From Chitinophagaceae bacterium T5-Br10_B2g13 (GTDB lineage: Bacteria; Bacteroidota; Rhodothermia; Balneolales; Balneolaceae): a DNA stretch of 37,963 bases. Where the stretch lies: positions 1 to 37,963 of the forward strand of contig LKNA01000027.1 of assembly GCA_001564065.1 (NCBI GenBank), read 5' to 3'. Shown piece after piece: positions 18,707-26,345 of the stretch. The translations under genes and the position numbers were made by a program. Position 1 is the stretch's first letter, and each line of letters begins with the position of its first letter. Below the pieces are notes generated by a model. The model was not told the origin of the DNA. It worked only from the letters and a program-made list of their open reading frames with translations, and ran no database searches.

Positions 18707-19397
18707 CGAAATCGTTTTTAATCGTATCGATCGCTTTGGTTATAACGGACCCGGTAAAGCCTTTGCCTGCAAGGTAACGATACATCTTCTGTTTTCTTTT
18801 TAAGGTATCCGTCTCGCGTAAAAAATGTCTTTTTCTTTTGGTGAGTAAATCTACACAAATCTGCACTTGGTCCAAATCATTAGTTATACTGCGAACAGCT
18901 TTTTCTGCAATAGATTTACTGACTCCTTTTTTTCGGAGGGCGCTTTTAATCTTTACCGGTCCCCACTGTTTAAATTCAGCTTTGTCAGAAGCAAACTTTA
19001 TGGCAAAAGACTCATCATCCAGCAACCCCTTTCTGTCAAACTCATCCAGTACATCATCAATGATTTCGGACGGATATCCCTTTTTCAATGCTTTCTGTTT
19101 AAGTTCGAACGATCCGTGATCTCGCCGACTCAAATAGTCATAAAAAGTATCTTTAATATTTTGATACTCCTCAGCATCTAATATTCTCTCAAATAAAAAA
19201 GGCGTCAGTTCAACGCCTTTTTTTAAAGATAGATCAATCAAAGTCTGGGATGAAACACCGACAAGAAAAGTATTCTCATGAAAAAGCGAAAAACGGTCTT
19301 TTCGCTTTTTTTGAGGAGAGATGGATGTGATCTTCAGAGGAAGTTTATCTGAAATATCCGGTTTCTCACGCTTTTCTTTACCCCATTTATTATTCAT
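18699..19397 (-). CDS. recX: Regulatory protein RecX
   Basis: RecX binds in the groove of the RecA filament and limits its extension. The 232-residue protein shows RecX three-helix repeats: the Y-L-S-R-R-D-H-G-S-F-E-L block near 88, then IIDDVLDEFDRKGLLDDESFA near 116, WGPVKIKSALRKKGVS near 144 and the RYLAGKGFTGSVITKAI block near 207. It is longer at the N-terminus than many RecX proteins, with a Lys-rich lead of about 35 residues. It starts 6 nt after recA, so no terminator fits between them. Two terminator-like hairpins lie inside its first third instead. Confidence 0.92.
   Translation of the reverse strand: MNNKWGKEKREKPDISDKLPLKITSISPQKKRKDRFSLFHENTFLVGVSSQTLIDLSLKKGVELTPFLFERILDAEEYQNIKDTFYDYLSRRDHGSFELKQKALKKGYPSEIIDDVLDEFDRKGLLDDESFAIKFASDKAEFKQWGPVKIKSALRKKGVSKSIAEKAVRSITNDLDQVQICVDLLTKRKRHFLRETDTLKRKQKMYRYLAGKGFTGSVITKAIDTIKNDFDV
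19195..19223 (-). terminator. Terminator-like hairpin inside recX (distal)
   Basis: AAAAAAGGCG (19195-19204) and CGCCTTTTTT (19214-19223) form a perfect 10-bp stem with a 9-nt loop. Read in the recX sense it ends in TTTTTT and continues ATTTG, giving the standard A-tract/stem/T-tract layout. It lies about 175 nt into recX. It could also simply reflect Lys and Phe codon runs. Confidence 0.45.
19281..19310 (-). terminator. Terminator-like hairpin inside recX (proximal)
   Basis: AAAAAGCGAAAA (19281-19292) and TTTTCGCTTTTT (19299-19310) form a perfect 12-bp stem around a 6-nt loop. In the recX sense it begins about 87 nt after the start codon. The stem has only three G-C pairs and its T tract is part of the stem, so it would be weak alone. 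Confidence 0.38.
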
Positions 19398-19403
19398 GGG
19401 TTA

Positions 19404-20453
19404 CTATTTTTCCTCTTTAGCTGTCTCTTTCTCTTTGGCTTCCTCTTCGGTCGGATTCTCATCCGGCATTAACTTTTTGCGAACAATTTGTTCAATTCTG
19501 TTTGCCAGTTCTTCATCTTCCTCGAGAAACTGCATGGCAGCGTCGGTTCCCTGTCCGATTGGTTCTCCATCGTAACGATACCAGCTTCCGCGTTTTTCAA
19601 TGATATCGTACTCAACGGCCAGATCGAGAACTTCAGAGATTCGGGAAATGCCTTGTCCGTAAAGAATGTTGAACTCAACAACTTTAAAAGGCGGTGCTAC
19701 TTTGTTTTTCACAATTTTTGCTTTGGTACGATTACCCAGAACCTCATCGCCTTTCTTAATCGATCCAATTCTGCGAATGTCGATTCGAACTGATGAGTAA
19801 AACTTCAGGGCACGTCCACCGGTGGTCGTTTCAGGATTACCGAACATCACTCCAATTTTTTCCCGAACCTGGTTAATAAACACACATGCAGTTCGTGTTT
19901 TGCTCACAACACCGGTAATTTTCCTCAGTGCCTGAGACATCAAGCGAGCCTGAAGACCCATGTGGGAATCCCCCATTTCGCCTTCAAGTTCAGCGCGCGG
20001 TACCAGGGCGGCAACGGAGTCAACAACGATTACATCCAGCGCACCAGACCGTATCAGTGTTTCGGTAATTTCGAGTGCCTGCTCACCGCTGTCGGGTTGA
20101 GAAACCAGCAGTTCGTCAGTGTTGATACCAAGGTTGCGTGCATATTTCGGGTCAAACGCATGCTCGGCATCAATAAATGCAGCGTATCCGCCTTTTTTCT
20201 GAGCCTGTGCGATAATTTGAAGTGCCAGAGTTGTTTTACCACTGGCTTCCGGTCCATAAATTTCAGTAACTCTTCCCCGCGGAATTCCGCTGACGCCGAG
20301 CGCATAATCGACCATGATGGAGCCGGTGGAAATGGCATCCACTTCGTTGTAGGGATTATCACCCAATCGCATCACGGTTCCTTTACCATGCTGCTTTTCA
20401 ATCTGCCCGATTGCTATATCAATTGCTTTTGCTTTGTCGTTTTCTTTTGCCAT
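19404..20453 (-). CDS. recA: Recombinase RecA
   Basis: RecA polymerises on single-stranded DNA and drives homologous recombination and the SOS response. The 349-residue protein has Walker A GPEASGKT near 67, Walker [11 protein letters not shown] near 140, and loop L1 with [20 protein letters not shown]. The MAW-like [22 protein letters not shown] segment contains loop L2. An acidic, Glu/Lys-rich C-terminal tail (about 320-349) is typical. ATG start. A sigma70-like promoter is visible upstream; I could not recognise a LexA-type box. Confidence 0.98.
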   Translation of the reverse strand: MAKENDKAKAIDIAIGQIEKQHGKGTVMRLGDNPYNEVDAISTGSIMVDYALGVSGIPRGRVTEIYGPEASGKTTLALQIIAQAQKKGGYAAFIDAEHAFDPKYARNLGINTDELLVSQPDSGEQALEITETLIRSGALDVIVVDSVAALVPRAELEGEMGDSHMGLQARLMSQALRKITGVVSKTRTACVFINQVREKIGVMFGNPETTTGGRALKFYSSVRIDIRRIGSIKKGDEVLGNRTKAKIVKNKVAPPFKVVEFNILYGQGISRISEVLDLAVEYDIIEKRGSWYRYDGEPIGQGTDAAMQFLEEDEELANRIEQIVRKKLMPDENPTEEEAKEKETAKEEK

Positions 20454-20484
20454 GGTAATCTGTTTATAGGTTGTTTTATTTATT

Positions 20485-20514
20485 CTGATACAATCTAAGA
20501 AAATCCGGTGTCAA
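20485..20514 (-). promoter_or_regulatory. Candidate recA promoter
   Basis: On the coding strand a perfect TTGACA (20514-20509) is followed after 18 nt by TATCAG (20490-20485). Transcription would begin about 25 nt before the recA start. The -10 element is imperfect and does not match the Bacteroidota TAnnTTTG box. Confidence 0.42.
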
Positions 20515-20610
20515 CATATTGTCATCCTTGTTTAAAGAAAATGAGTATATGTTCAATTTATATGTATGATACAAATTTGATTGATCCCTTACAGAAATAT
20601 TTGAAATTTT

Positions 20611-20638
20611 TTTCAGGCCGGTACATAATAGCCTGAAA
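20611..20638 (-). other. Inverted repeat after the mutY-DUF2400 operon
   Basis: TTTCAGGC (20611-20618) and GCCTGAAA (20631-20638) form a perfect 8-bp stem with a 12-nt loop, immediately after the DUF2400 stop codon. The position suits a transcript 3' end, but no T tract follows on the coding strand (it runs into A residues), so it may be an mRNA-protecting hairpin, not an intrinsic terminator. Confidence 0.45.
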
Positions 20639-21478
20639 TTAAACTTTGTTTAAAATAAATCTCTTCGGCAGTGTGTATCCAAGGGCCCCGATGCCAAAGA
20701 GTGCATAATCATATCTGGCGGGGTCTTTCGGGTTCATCAGTGATAACGTTTCTGTGAGTTGATTAACCGTTTTCCAGTCGTCTGTCCTGCGAGTAATCAA
20801 CCCGTATTTTCTTGCTTGACGAGCCACATGTACATCAAATGGAATAAGCAGTTCAGATGGTTCCATAAAATTCCAGATACCAACGTCTACCGGACTATTT
20901 TTCCGGATGGCCCACCTCAAATACATGTATAACCTTTTGCAGGTACTTCCCTTTTCAGGATTGGAGACGTGTTTTCGAGTTCGACCGGCCAGGTCACTGC
21001 TCATGGAGAAAAAGCGTTCGTGAAAAATTGCGAGAAAAGGGCGATTCTGTTCCAGCCCCAGCTCTCTGCAAGATTTCCAGAACGATTCAAGGTCTGAATA
21101 CTCGCTGTAAATATTCTGCAATGCCAGAATCAAACCGTGGATATCGATCGGTTTAAAGGTCCGATGTTTGAATCCTTTTAGCTCTTTGAAGTCTTTCTGT
21201 TCATAACTCATTACGAATTTATAAGGCTGATAATCCATTCGCCGCAACAGATCATCAATCTTTGCAACAACGATATCCCGTCTTCCCCAGGCCATCGTGG
21301 CAGCGAAAAATCCGGCTACTTCAATATCCTTTTTATCCGTAAACATGTGCATGAACTGAACCGGATCGTATTGGATATAGTCCGGCTGTTCCACTTCATC
21401 GTTTATTTTGTCCAACAGTGGTTTCAATTCCATCAATGAGCTGTAGGATCTTCTGCGAAGGGTAGGGCGGAAATTCAT
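20639..21478 (-). CDS. DUF2400 / TIGR02757 family protein
   Basis: This conserved family has no established activity. The 279-residue soluble protein shows the family blocks AGFFAATMAWGRRDIV near 55, KRLYMYLRWAIRKN near 181, VGIWNFM near 199 and IPFDVHVARQARKYGLI near 212. The last block has D215-x-H217-V-x-R, which resembles the V-D-x-H/N-V-x-R stretch holding the catalytic Asp in HhH-GPD DNA glycosylases; no clear helix-hairpin-helix is visible. Its ATG overlaps the mutY stop by 4 nt, so the two are translationally coupled. I infer a possible DNA-repair link from that. Confidence 0.87.
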   Translation of the reverse strand: MNFRPTLRRRSYSSLMELKPLLDKINDEVEQPDYIQYDPVQFMHMFTDKKDIEVAGFFAATMAWGRRDIVVAKIDDLLRRMDYQPYKFVMSYEQKDFKELKGFKHRTFKPIDIHGLILALQNIYSEYSDLESFWKSCRELGLEQNRPFLAIFHERFFSMSSDLAGRTRKHVSNPEKGSTCKRLYMYLRWAIRKNSPVDVGIWNFMEPSELLIPFDVHVARQARKYGLITRRTDDWKTVNQLTETLSLMNPKDPARYDYALFGIGALGYTLPKRFILNKV

Positions 21479-22572
21479 GAAGAGATGAACCTGGTTAAAT
21501 CAGAATTTTCCATCTGTTTTAACTCTTCGATCAGTGTTTTATTAGCTTTCGGGAACGGGTACTGATCAATCTCTGAAAGTGATACCCATCTCAGCTCTTT
21601 ACCGCTGATCGGTTTGGGAGCTCCATTCGTTACGGTACACCAAAAAGCGTGCAAGGTAATTTTAAAGTGAGAGTATGCGTGTTTCAGTTTTTTAAATTTT
21701 CCGAAAACGCTAACCTCTACACCGAGCTCCTCATTTAGCTCTCGGCTCACAGTTTCAGGTAGCGATTCATCACTCTCTTTTTTTCCACCGGGAAACTCCC
21801 ACAATCCGCCCAGCATTACATCATTTGGCCGAAGTGCGATGAGTAGTTCATTATTTTGATTGACGATTAATCCTACCGCAATTTGATGATGGGGCACTTT
21901 TTTGGCCGGAGATTTATAGGGGATTGTGTCAGTTCTTACGGTTTGATAGGCAACGCAATCGTTCGATAACGGGCACTGATCACAAAGTGGATTCCTGGGA
22001 GTACAGACAGTAGCTCCAAGCTCCATAACAGCTTGATTGAAATCACCCGGATTCTCATCAGAAATAAGATCGTCTGCTAAAGACTGGACCCTGCTTTTAG
22101 TTTTGCCTGAACGTATATCATCTTCAATACCGTAGTATCTTGCCAAAACTCGTATCACATTTCCATCAACAACAGCGTGTTTTTTCTGAAAAGCGATGCT
22201 TAAAACAGCGGCTGCCGTGTAGGGGCCAATGCCTTTCAACTGCGTGATTGTATCGTAATCGGAAGGAATGTTGCCTTCAAACTCCTCAACAACCATTTTT
22301 GCGGCTTGATGTAAATTTCGGCCGCGGCTGTAGTAACCCAAGCCTTCCCACTGTTTTAATACCTGCTGCTGTTCTGCATCGGCCAGATCATAAACGGTAG
22401 GGAAGGCCTCTAAAAAACGGAAGTAGTAGGGAATAACCGTGTCAACACGAGTCTGCTGAAGCATAATCTCCGAAACCCATATCTTGTATGGAGAGTCTGT
22501 TTTTCTCCAGGGCAGATCACGTTTGTTGGTATAATACCAGTCGAGAAGCTGTTTAGAAAAGGTGTGTGACAC
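21475..22572 (-). CDS. mutY: A/G-specific adenine glycosylase with intact Nudix box
   Basis: MutY removes adenine mispaired with 8-oxoguanine. I choose the GTG at 22572 (365 aa), one base after the upstream stop. It places catalytic Glu35 (SEIMLQQTRV) and Asp136 (VVDGNVIRVLAR) at almost the same numbers as in E. coli MutY (37 and 138), whereas the ATG at 22665 adds 31 residues that overlap the upstream gene. The HhH is LKGIGPYTAAAVL near 112-124. The 4Fe-4S cluster is C190-x6-C197-x2-C200-x5-C206. The C-terminal domain (about 225-360) recognises 8-oxoG. Unusually it keeps the full Nudix consensus GX5EX7REUXEEXGU at about 263-285, which E. coli MutY lacks. Confidence 0.95.
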   Translation of the reverse strand: MSHTFSKQLLDWYYTNKRDLPWRKTDSPYKIWVSEIMLQQTRVDTVIPYYFRFLEAFPTVYDLADAEQQQVLKQWEGLGYYSRGRNLHQAAKMVVEEFEGNIPSDYDTITQLKGIGPYTAAAVLSIAFQKKHAVVDGNVIRVLARYYGIEDDIRSGKTKSRVQSLADDLISDENPGDFNQAVMELGATVCTPRNPLCDQCPLSNDCVAYQTVRTDTIPYKSPAKKVPHHQIAVGLIVNQNNELLIALRPNDVMLGGLWEFPGGKKESDESLPETVSRELNEELGVEVSVFGKFKKLKHAYSHFKITLHAFWCTVTNGAPKPISGKELRWVSLSEIDQYPFPKANKTLIEELKQMENSDLTRFISS

Positions 22573-22573
22573 T

Positions 22574-24133
22574 CTAATTTTCTTGGTCTGAATTGGTCTC
22601 TTCAATTTCCACAACCCGGATTTCAAAATCCTGGGAAGCAGCTGCCCCGAATTGATCAGTGGCAATTACCTGAAAAGTATGGGAGCCAACCTGACGAATA
22701 TTAGGTGTCCAGGTAAAGCGTCCGGTTTTTTCATTGATACTGGCTCCGCTGGGCAGATCTACGCCTAAATATCGAATCAAATCCTGATCCATTCCATCGG
22801 GGTCAATAGCACTTATTTGATATTCAAACGATTCGCCAACAGGAACGGTGATAGGTCGGGCAGAAGAAAATCTCGGTGGAGCATTAAATGGCCTCAGATC
22901 TATCATAAATTCCTGGCTGGCACTTTGTCCGGCGCTGTTTGTTGCCGTAATGGTTACGCTGTGCCTTCCTGTTTGTGTGGCTGAAGGCTGCCAGTAAAAT
23001 GTATTTCCACGAATACGTGCGTTATTAAAAGATGCACTGTAGCTGAACGTTACTTCACCCGGATTGTACCCGTTATCTAATTTGATCGGTAGTATTAATG
23101 GTCTTGGGAAGGGCAGTGTAATATTATCAATTGGTTGTAGGGCAAATGTGCCGTTACCGTTTTGTCCCGAACCTGCTGCATCACCGGATGTTAATACTAC
23201 AGGCGATATTTGATTGAACTCAGACACCCAGAGTTGTCCACCCGTAACTGTAAAATAGTTGCCAGCATTGGGATCAGATTTCCACTCGGTCAGTGATTCT
23301 CCAAACTCACCAATCCAGAGTTTACCTTCTGTTGTTCTAATTACGAGCCGGTTATTCCAGACCTCAATTTTATCAACAGAACTGCCAACCTGGGCGGTAC
23401 GCCGCATTCTGCCGTCAGAATCTATTAAATATACATTACCGGACCGGTCTGATCCGATAAGCTCCTGGTCTGTGATAAATATTTTTTCAATGCTACGCTC
23501 TGTTTCAACACGTTCTACATGGTCCAGTTGATCTTCCATATTGGGGTCGGAAGAGAGCGAAAAAATGTCTATTTGATTTCCGTCACTAAGCACATATAGC
23601 GATCTGTTTTTATCAGATGCGAGGCTGTGTACCCGGCTATTCTGAAAAATTTCACCAAATGGAAACTCAACATCAGAATCTACAGATTCGGGAGTTTCCA
23701 GGTTGATTTTGCCAAAACCGTTTGTTCCAAGGGCTATATAAAGATTGTTCGATACTCTTTCGACGGCTAAAGGTCTTGCCGGTAATACTGTGGCAGAGTA
23801 GACACCTAGAACGGAAGTAGGCTCAACAACAGTAAGCCTTCGGTTATTTCCATAGATGTAGGCGAATCGGATGTCACTGTCGATAATATGCCCTCTTTGC
23901 TGCATACCGGTTGAGGAGTAGAGCCATTGAGGGGAATCATCATGAGCCCTGAATACAATCAAACCTTCGCTTTCAGAAAGAACGTAGAGATGAGTTTCTG
24001 AACTGTGAACATTCAGAATTTCGGGAATCTCCATACGATGTCTGAAATCGTGAGCAACCTGGGCAATAGCTGATGAACCTGCATCAACGATGAAAAGAAG
24101 TAGTAGAGTGAGTGGAAGATACTTTTTCGTCAT
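22574..24133 (-). CDS. Exported beta-propeller-like protein with two Ig-like (He_PIG type) domains
   Basis: The product is not a recognised enzyme. From ATG 24133 (519 aa) the protein opens MTKKYLPLTLLLLFIVDA, a signal peptide with cleavage near AIA-Q. The ATG at 24151 is less likely because it overlaps the upstream gene. Residues about 30-335 are repeated beta strands with regular hydrophobic-aromatic blocks (HLYVLSES, FAYIYGN, NLYIALG, SLYVLSDG), typical of a PQQ/WD-like propeller. Residues about 340-425 and 430-512 are two Ig-like domains; the second has FEYQISAIDPDG and TGRFTWTPN, matching the putative Ig He_PIG type. No membrane anchor or sorting tail is seen. It is cotranscribed with the SDR gene (4-nt gap) and mutY. 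Confidence 0.8.
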   Translation of the reverse strand: MTKKYLPLTLLLLFIVDAGSSAIAQVAHDFRHRMEIPEILNVHSSETHLYVLSESEGLIVFRAHDDSPQWLYSSTGMQQRGHIIDSDIRFAYIYGNNRRLTVVEPTSVLGVYSATVLPARPLAVERVSNNLYIALGTNGFGKINLETPESVDSDVEFPFGEIFQNSRVHSLASDKNRSLYVLSDGNQIDIFSLSSDPNMEDQLDHVERVETERSIEKIFITDQELIGSDRSGNVYLIDSDGRMRRTAQVGSSVDKIEVWNNRLVIRTTEGKLWIGEFGESLTEWKSDPNAGNYFTVTGGQLWVSEFNQISPVVLTSGDAAGSGQNGNGTFALQPIDNITLPFPRPLILPIKLDNGYNPGEVTFSYSASFNNARIRGNTFYWQPSATQTGRHSVTITATNSAGQSASQEFMIDLRPFNAPPRFSSARPITVPVGESFEYQISAIDPDGMDQDLIRYLGVDLPSGASINEKTGRFTWTPNIRQVGSHTFQVIATDQFGAAASQDFEIRVVEIEETNSDQEN

Positions 24134-24137
24134 TCTG

Positions 24138-25112
24138 TTATAGCCATCCATTTTTTTTATACCATCTCAAAGTACGGGAAATTCCTTCTTCGAGAGAATA
24201 TTCAGGTTCAAAGTCCAGTTCGCGTTTTGCTTTCTCGTGTGTGCAAGTCCACTCAAGAATCATTTCGTTCGCTTTTTCCCGGTTAATAACGGGATATAAA
24301 CCAAAAAATGATGCAGTAGTTTCCACAGCACCTGCAATTTTTTTAACCCATGACGGGTTCAGCTTAATTGGTAGATTCTTCTTATTAAGTACGGTGGTGA
24401 CAATGTCTCGAATCATATTCCAGTTAGCAACCTTATCACCATCAATAAAATAGGTATGGATACCGGGTTCGGTTTGTTTGGCAGATTTCAGAATTGCCTG
24501 AACTACATCCTTTACGTATATAATGGACAATTCGGGATGGTTGCCATCCCCAACAATCGGCGCGATACCATATTTCATCATTTTAAACAGAGTGTAAATC
24601 TGGTCTTCCCGCGGTCCATAAACAGCAGGCGGACGCAATATGGTAACAGACATGTCAGCCGGCGCAATGTTATGGATCATCTCTTCCATTCTTTTTTTAG
24701 ATATTCCATACATGCTTACGGGGTTCATCGGATCTTCCTCGGTAAGCGGTGAGCCGTTGCTGGGACCTGCCGCCGCCAAAGATGATAAGATGACCATCTT
24801 TTTTATATTGTTCTTCATAGCCAGTCGCAGAAGGTTTTCTGTTGCTTCTACGTTGGCATGGTCAAACTCAGCCTGGGTTGGCGCTTTCACAATTGCAGCG
24901 ATGTGAAAAATAACGTCAACATCATCAAGGGACTTATTGATCGCTTGAATGGAGTGAAGATCTCCATCTACTTTCGTAAAATCTTTCCCTTCAAGCCATT
25001 TCTCATGGCTCCGAACCAGGCATTTTACATCTTTATAATCAGGATGTTCAATGAGAGCGTCGGTAAGATGACTTCCTATAAATCCGGTGCCACCGGTAAC
25101 AAATGCGTTCAT
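24138..25112 (-). CDS. NAD(P)-dependent epimerase/dehydratase, extended SDR; candidate 3-ketosphinganine reductase
   Basis: The 324-residue protein has the Rossmann motif TGGTGFIG at residues 6-13. The catalytic set is Ser110/111 (VILSSLAAAG) and Y135-x3-K139 (YGISK), with the extended-SDR blocks RPPAVYGPRE and YVKDVVQAI. It acts on a sugar nucleotide, steroid-like or lipid ketone substrate; which one cannot be read directly. Caulobacter CerR, the bacterial ketosphinganine reductase, belongs to this broad family, and an SPT-type gene lies 2.4 kb away. That role is an inference from context. It heads the four-gene minus-strand operon and is divergent from the GT4 gene. Confidence 0.88.
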   Translation of the reverse strand: MNAFVTGGTGFIGSHLTDALIEHPDYKDVKCLVRSHEKWLEGKDFTKVDGDLHSIQAINKSLDDVDVIFHIAAIVKAPTQAEFDHANVEATENLLRLAMKNNIKKMVILSSLAAAGPSNGSPLTEEDPMNPVSMYGISKKRMEEMIHNIAPADMSVTILRPPAVYGPREDQIYTLFKMMKYGIAPIVGDGNHPELSIIYVKDVVQAILKSAKQTEPGIHTYFIDGDKVANWNMIRDIVTTVLNKKNLPIKLNPSWVKKIAGAVETTASFFGLYPVINREKANEMILEWTCTHEKAKRELDFEPEYSLEEGISRTLRWYKKNGWL

Positions 25113-25175
25113 TTAATTTGTATATTCAATACTTTAAAATTTTGTCAACCTAAAAACGGTAACGTTTCTAAAATA

Positions 25176-25183
25176 CAAAGTTA
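25176..25183 (-). promoter_or_regulatory. Possible -7 box for the SDR-mutY operon
   Basis: On the coding strand TAACTTTG (25183-25176) exactly fits the Bacteroidota -7 consensus TAnnTTTG, about 64 nt before the SDR start. No TTTG is found at the expected distance upstream, so support is partial. Confidence 0.33.
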
Positions 25184-25202
25184 CCCATTGCATAAAAACT
25201 AC

Positions 25203-26336
25203 ATGAGCAGGTTCAAAGTAGCGCTATTCACGGGAAATTATAACCATATTCGCGACGGTGTGTCTTTAACACTAAACCGGATGGTTAAGTTTATGCTGGA
25301 AAACGATATTGAGTTTAAAATTTTTGGACCAACAATTGATGAACCTGCACTGGAGCACTCGGGTGATTTTGTTGCTGTACCTTCAGTAAGCTTACCCGGC
25401 AGACCGGAATACCGGATGTCTACTGATTTATCTTCAGAAGCCAGAAGACATCTTAGAGAGTTTAAGCCCGATCTTGTGCATATAGCAACCCCTGATGTAT
25501 TGGGATTTAAAGCGTTATGGTGGGCAATGGATCATGATAAACCTGTTGTCTCATCCTATCATACTCATTTCACCAGCTATTTAAAGTACTACAAACTTTC
25601 TTTTCTGGAGCCGGTGCTTTGGAAATACCTGAATTGGTTTTATGGCCACTGCGAGCAGCTCTATGTTCCAACTCCATCCATGGCCGACTGGCTGAAAGAG
25701 AAGGGAGTGAAAACCGATCTGAAGATCTGGGCCAGGGGAATAAATACAGATCAGTTTAAACCGGAAAACAGGGACGAGGCGTGGAGACAGAAATTGGGCT
25801 TTAAAACGGATGATGTAGTGGTGACATTTATCTCAAGGCTGGTGTGGGAAAAAAATTTAAAGCTGTATTCTGATGTGCTAAACCGATTAATGAGAAAACA
25901 CGATCATGTAAAAGCACTGGTAGTGGGAGACGGTCCTGCAGGAGATGAGTTGAAACAAATATTACCTGATGCAGTTTACACAGGATTCCTGACCGGTGAA
26001 GATTTATCCAAAGCGTATGCCGGCAGTGACATCTTTTTCTTTCCATCCGATACAGAAACGTTTGGGAATGTTACACTCGAAGCGATGGCAAGTGGCTTGC
26101 CTTGTGTGGTGGCCGATGCTGTTGGCAGCAAATCATTGGTGGATCATGAAGAGAATGGATATCTTGCGCCGGTTGAAAAAAGTGACCTATTTTACACGTA
26201 TATTGAAACGTTAGTTCAGAATCCCGGTTTGAGGAAGAAGATGGCTGATGCATCCAGACAGAAAGCCGGAAATTACAGTTGGCAAAATATTAATGGAAAA
26301 TTGCTCAGCTACTACGAGCAAGCCTTAGATTTATAA
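25203..26336 (+). CDS. Glycosyltransferase family 4 (SQD2/MgtA-like)
   Basis: This GT-B transferase uses a nucleotide sugar to glycosylate a lipid or glycan. The start is ATG 25203 (377 aa): the open frame extends far upstream, but the conserved N-terminus FKVALFTGNYNHIRDGVS begins here and the upstream part is antisense to the SDR gene. Other blocks are VVSSYHTHFTSYLKYY near 112, IWARGINTDQFKP near 175, and the C-terminal donor site FFPSDTETFGNVTLEAMASG near 278, with the E-x7-E motif. The ARGINTDQF pattern is shared with sulfoquinovosyl- and mannosyl-lipid synthases. The second GT4 gene starts 9 nt downstream. The acceptor is unknown; a membrane lipid is plausible from the neighbours. Confidence 0.9.
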   Translation: MSRFKVALFTGNYNHIRDGVSLTLNRMVKFMLENDIEFKIFGPTIDEPALEHSGDFVAVPSVSLPGRPEYRMSTDLSSEARRHLREFKPDLVHIATPDVLGFKALWWAMDHDKPVVSSYHTHFTSYLKYYKLSFLEPVLWKYLNWFYGHCEQLYVPTPSMADWLKEKGVKTDLKIWARGINTDQFKPENRDEAWRQKLGFKTDDVVVTFISRLVWEKNLKLYSDVLNRLMRKHDHVKALVVGDGPAGDELKQILPDAVYTGFLTGEDLSKAYAGSDIFFFPSDTETFGNVTLEAMASGLPCVVADAVGSKSLVDHEENGYLAPVEKSDLFYTYIETLVQNPGLRKKMADASRQKAGNYSWQNINGKLLSYYEQALDL

Positions 26337-26345
26337 GCAGTAAGA

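Noticed and set aside
19962..20498. 178-codon open frame antisense to recA
   Set aside because: It is Cys/Phe/Asn-rich with no domain features and is explained as the shadow of a constrained gene.
22573..22665. ATG-started longer mutY (396 aa)
   Set aside because: The extra 31 residues overlap the upstream gene and lie before the conserved start; GTG 22572 aligns the catalytic residues with E. coli numbering.
24858..25202. N-terminal extension of the first GT4 frame
   Set aside because: It is mostly antisense to the SDR gene and shows no glycosyltransferase character; the conserved N-terminus starts at ATG 25203.
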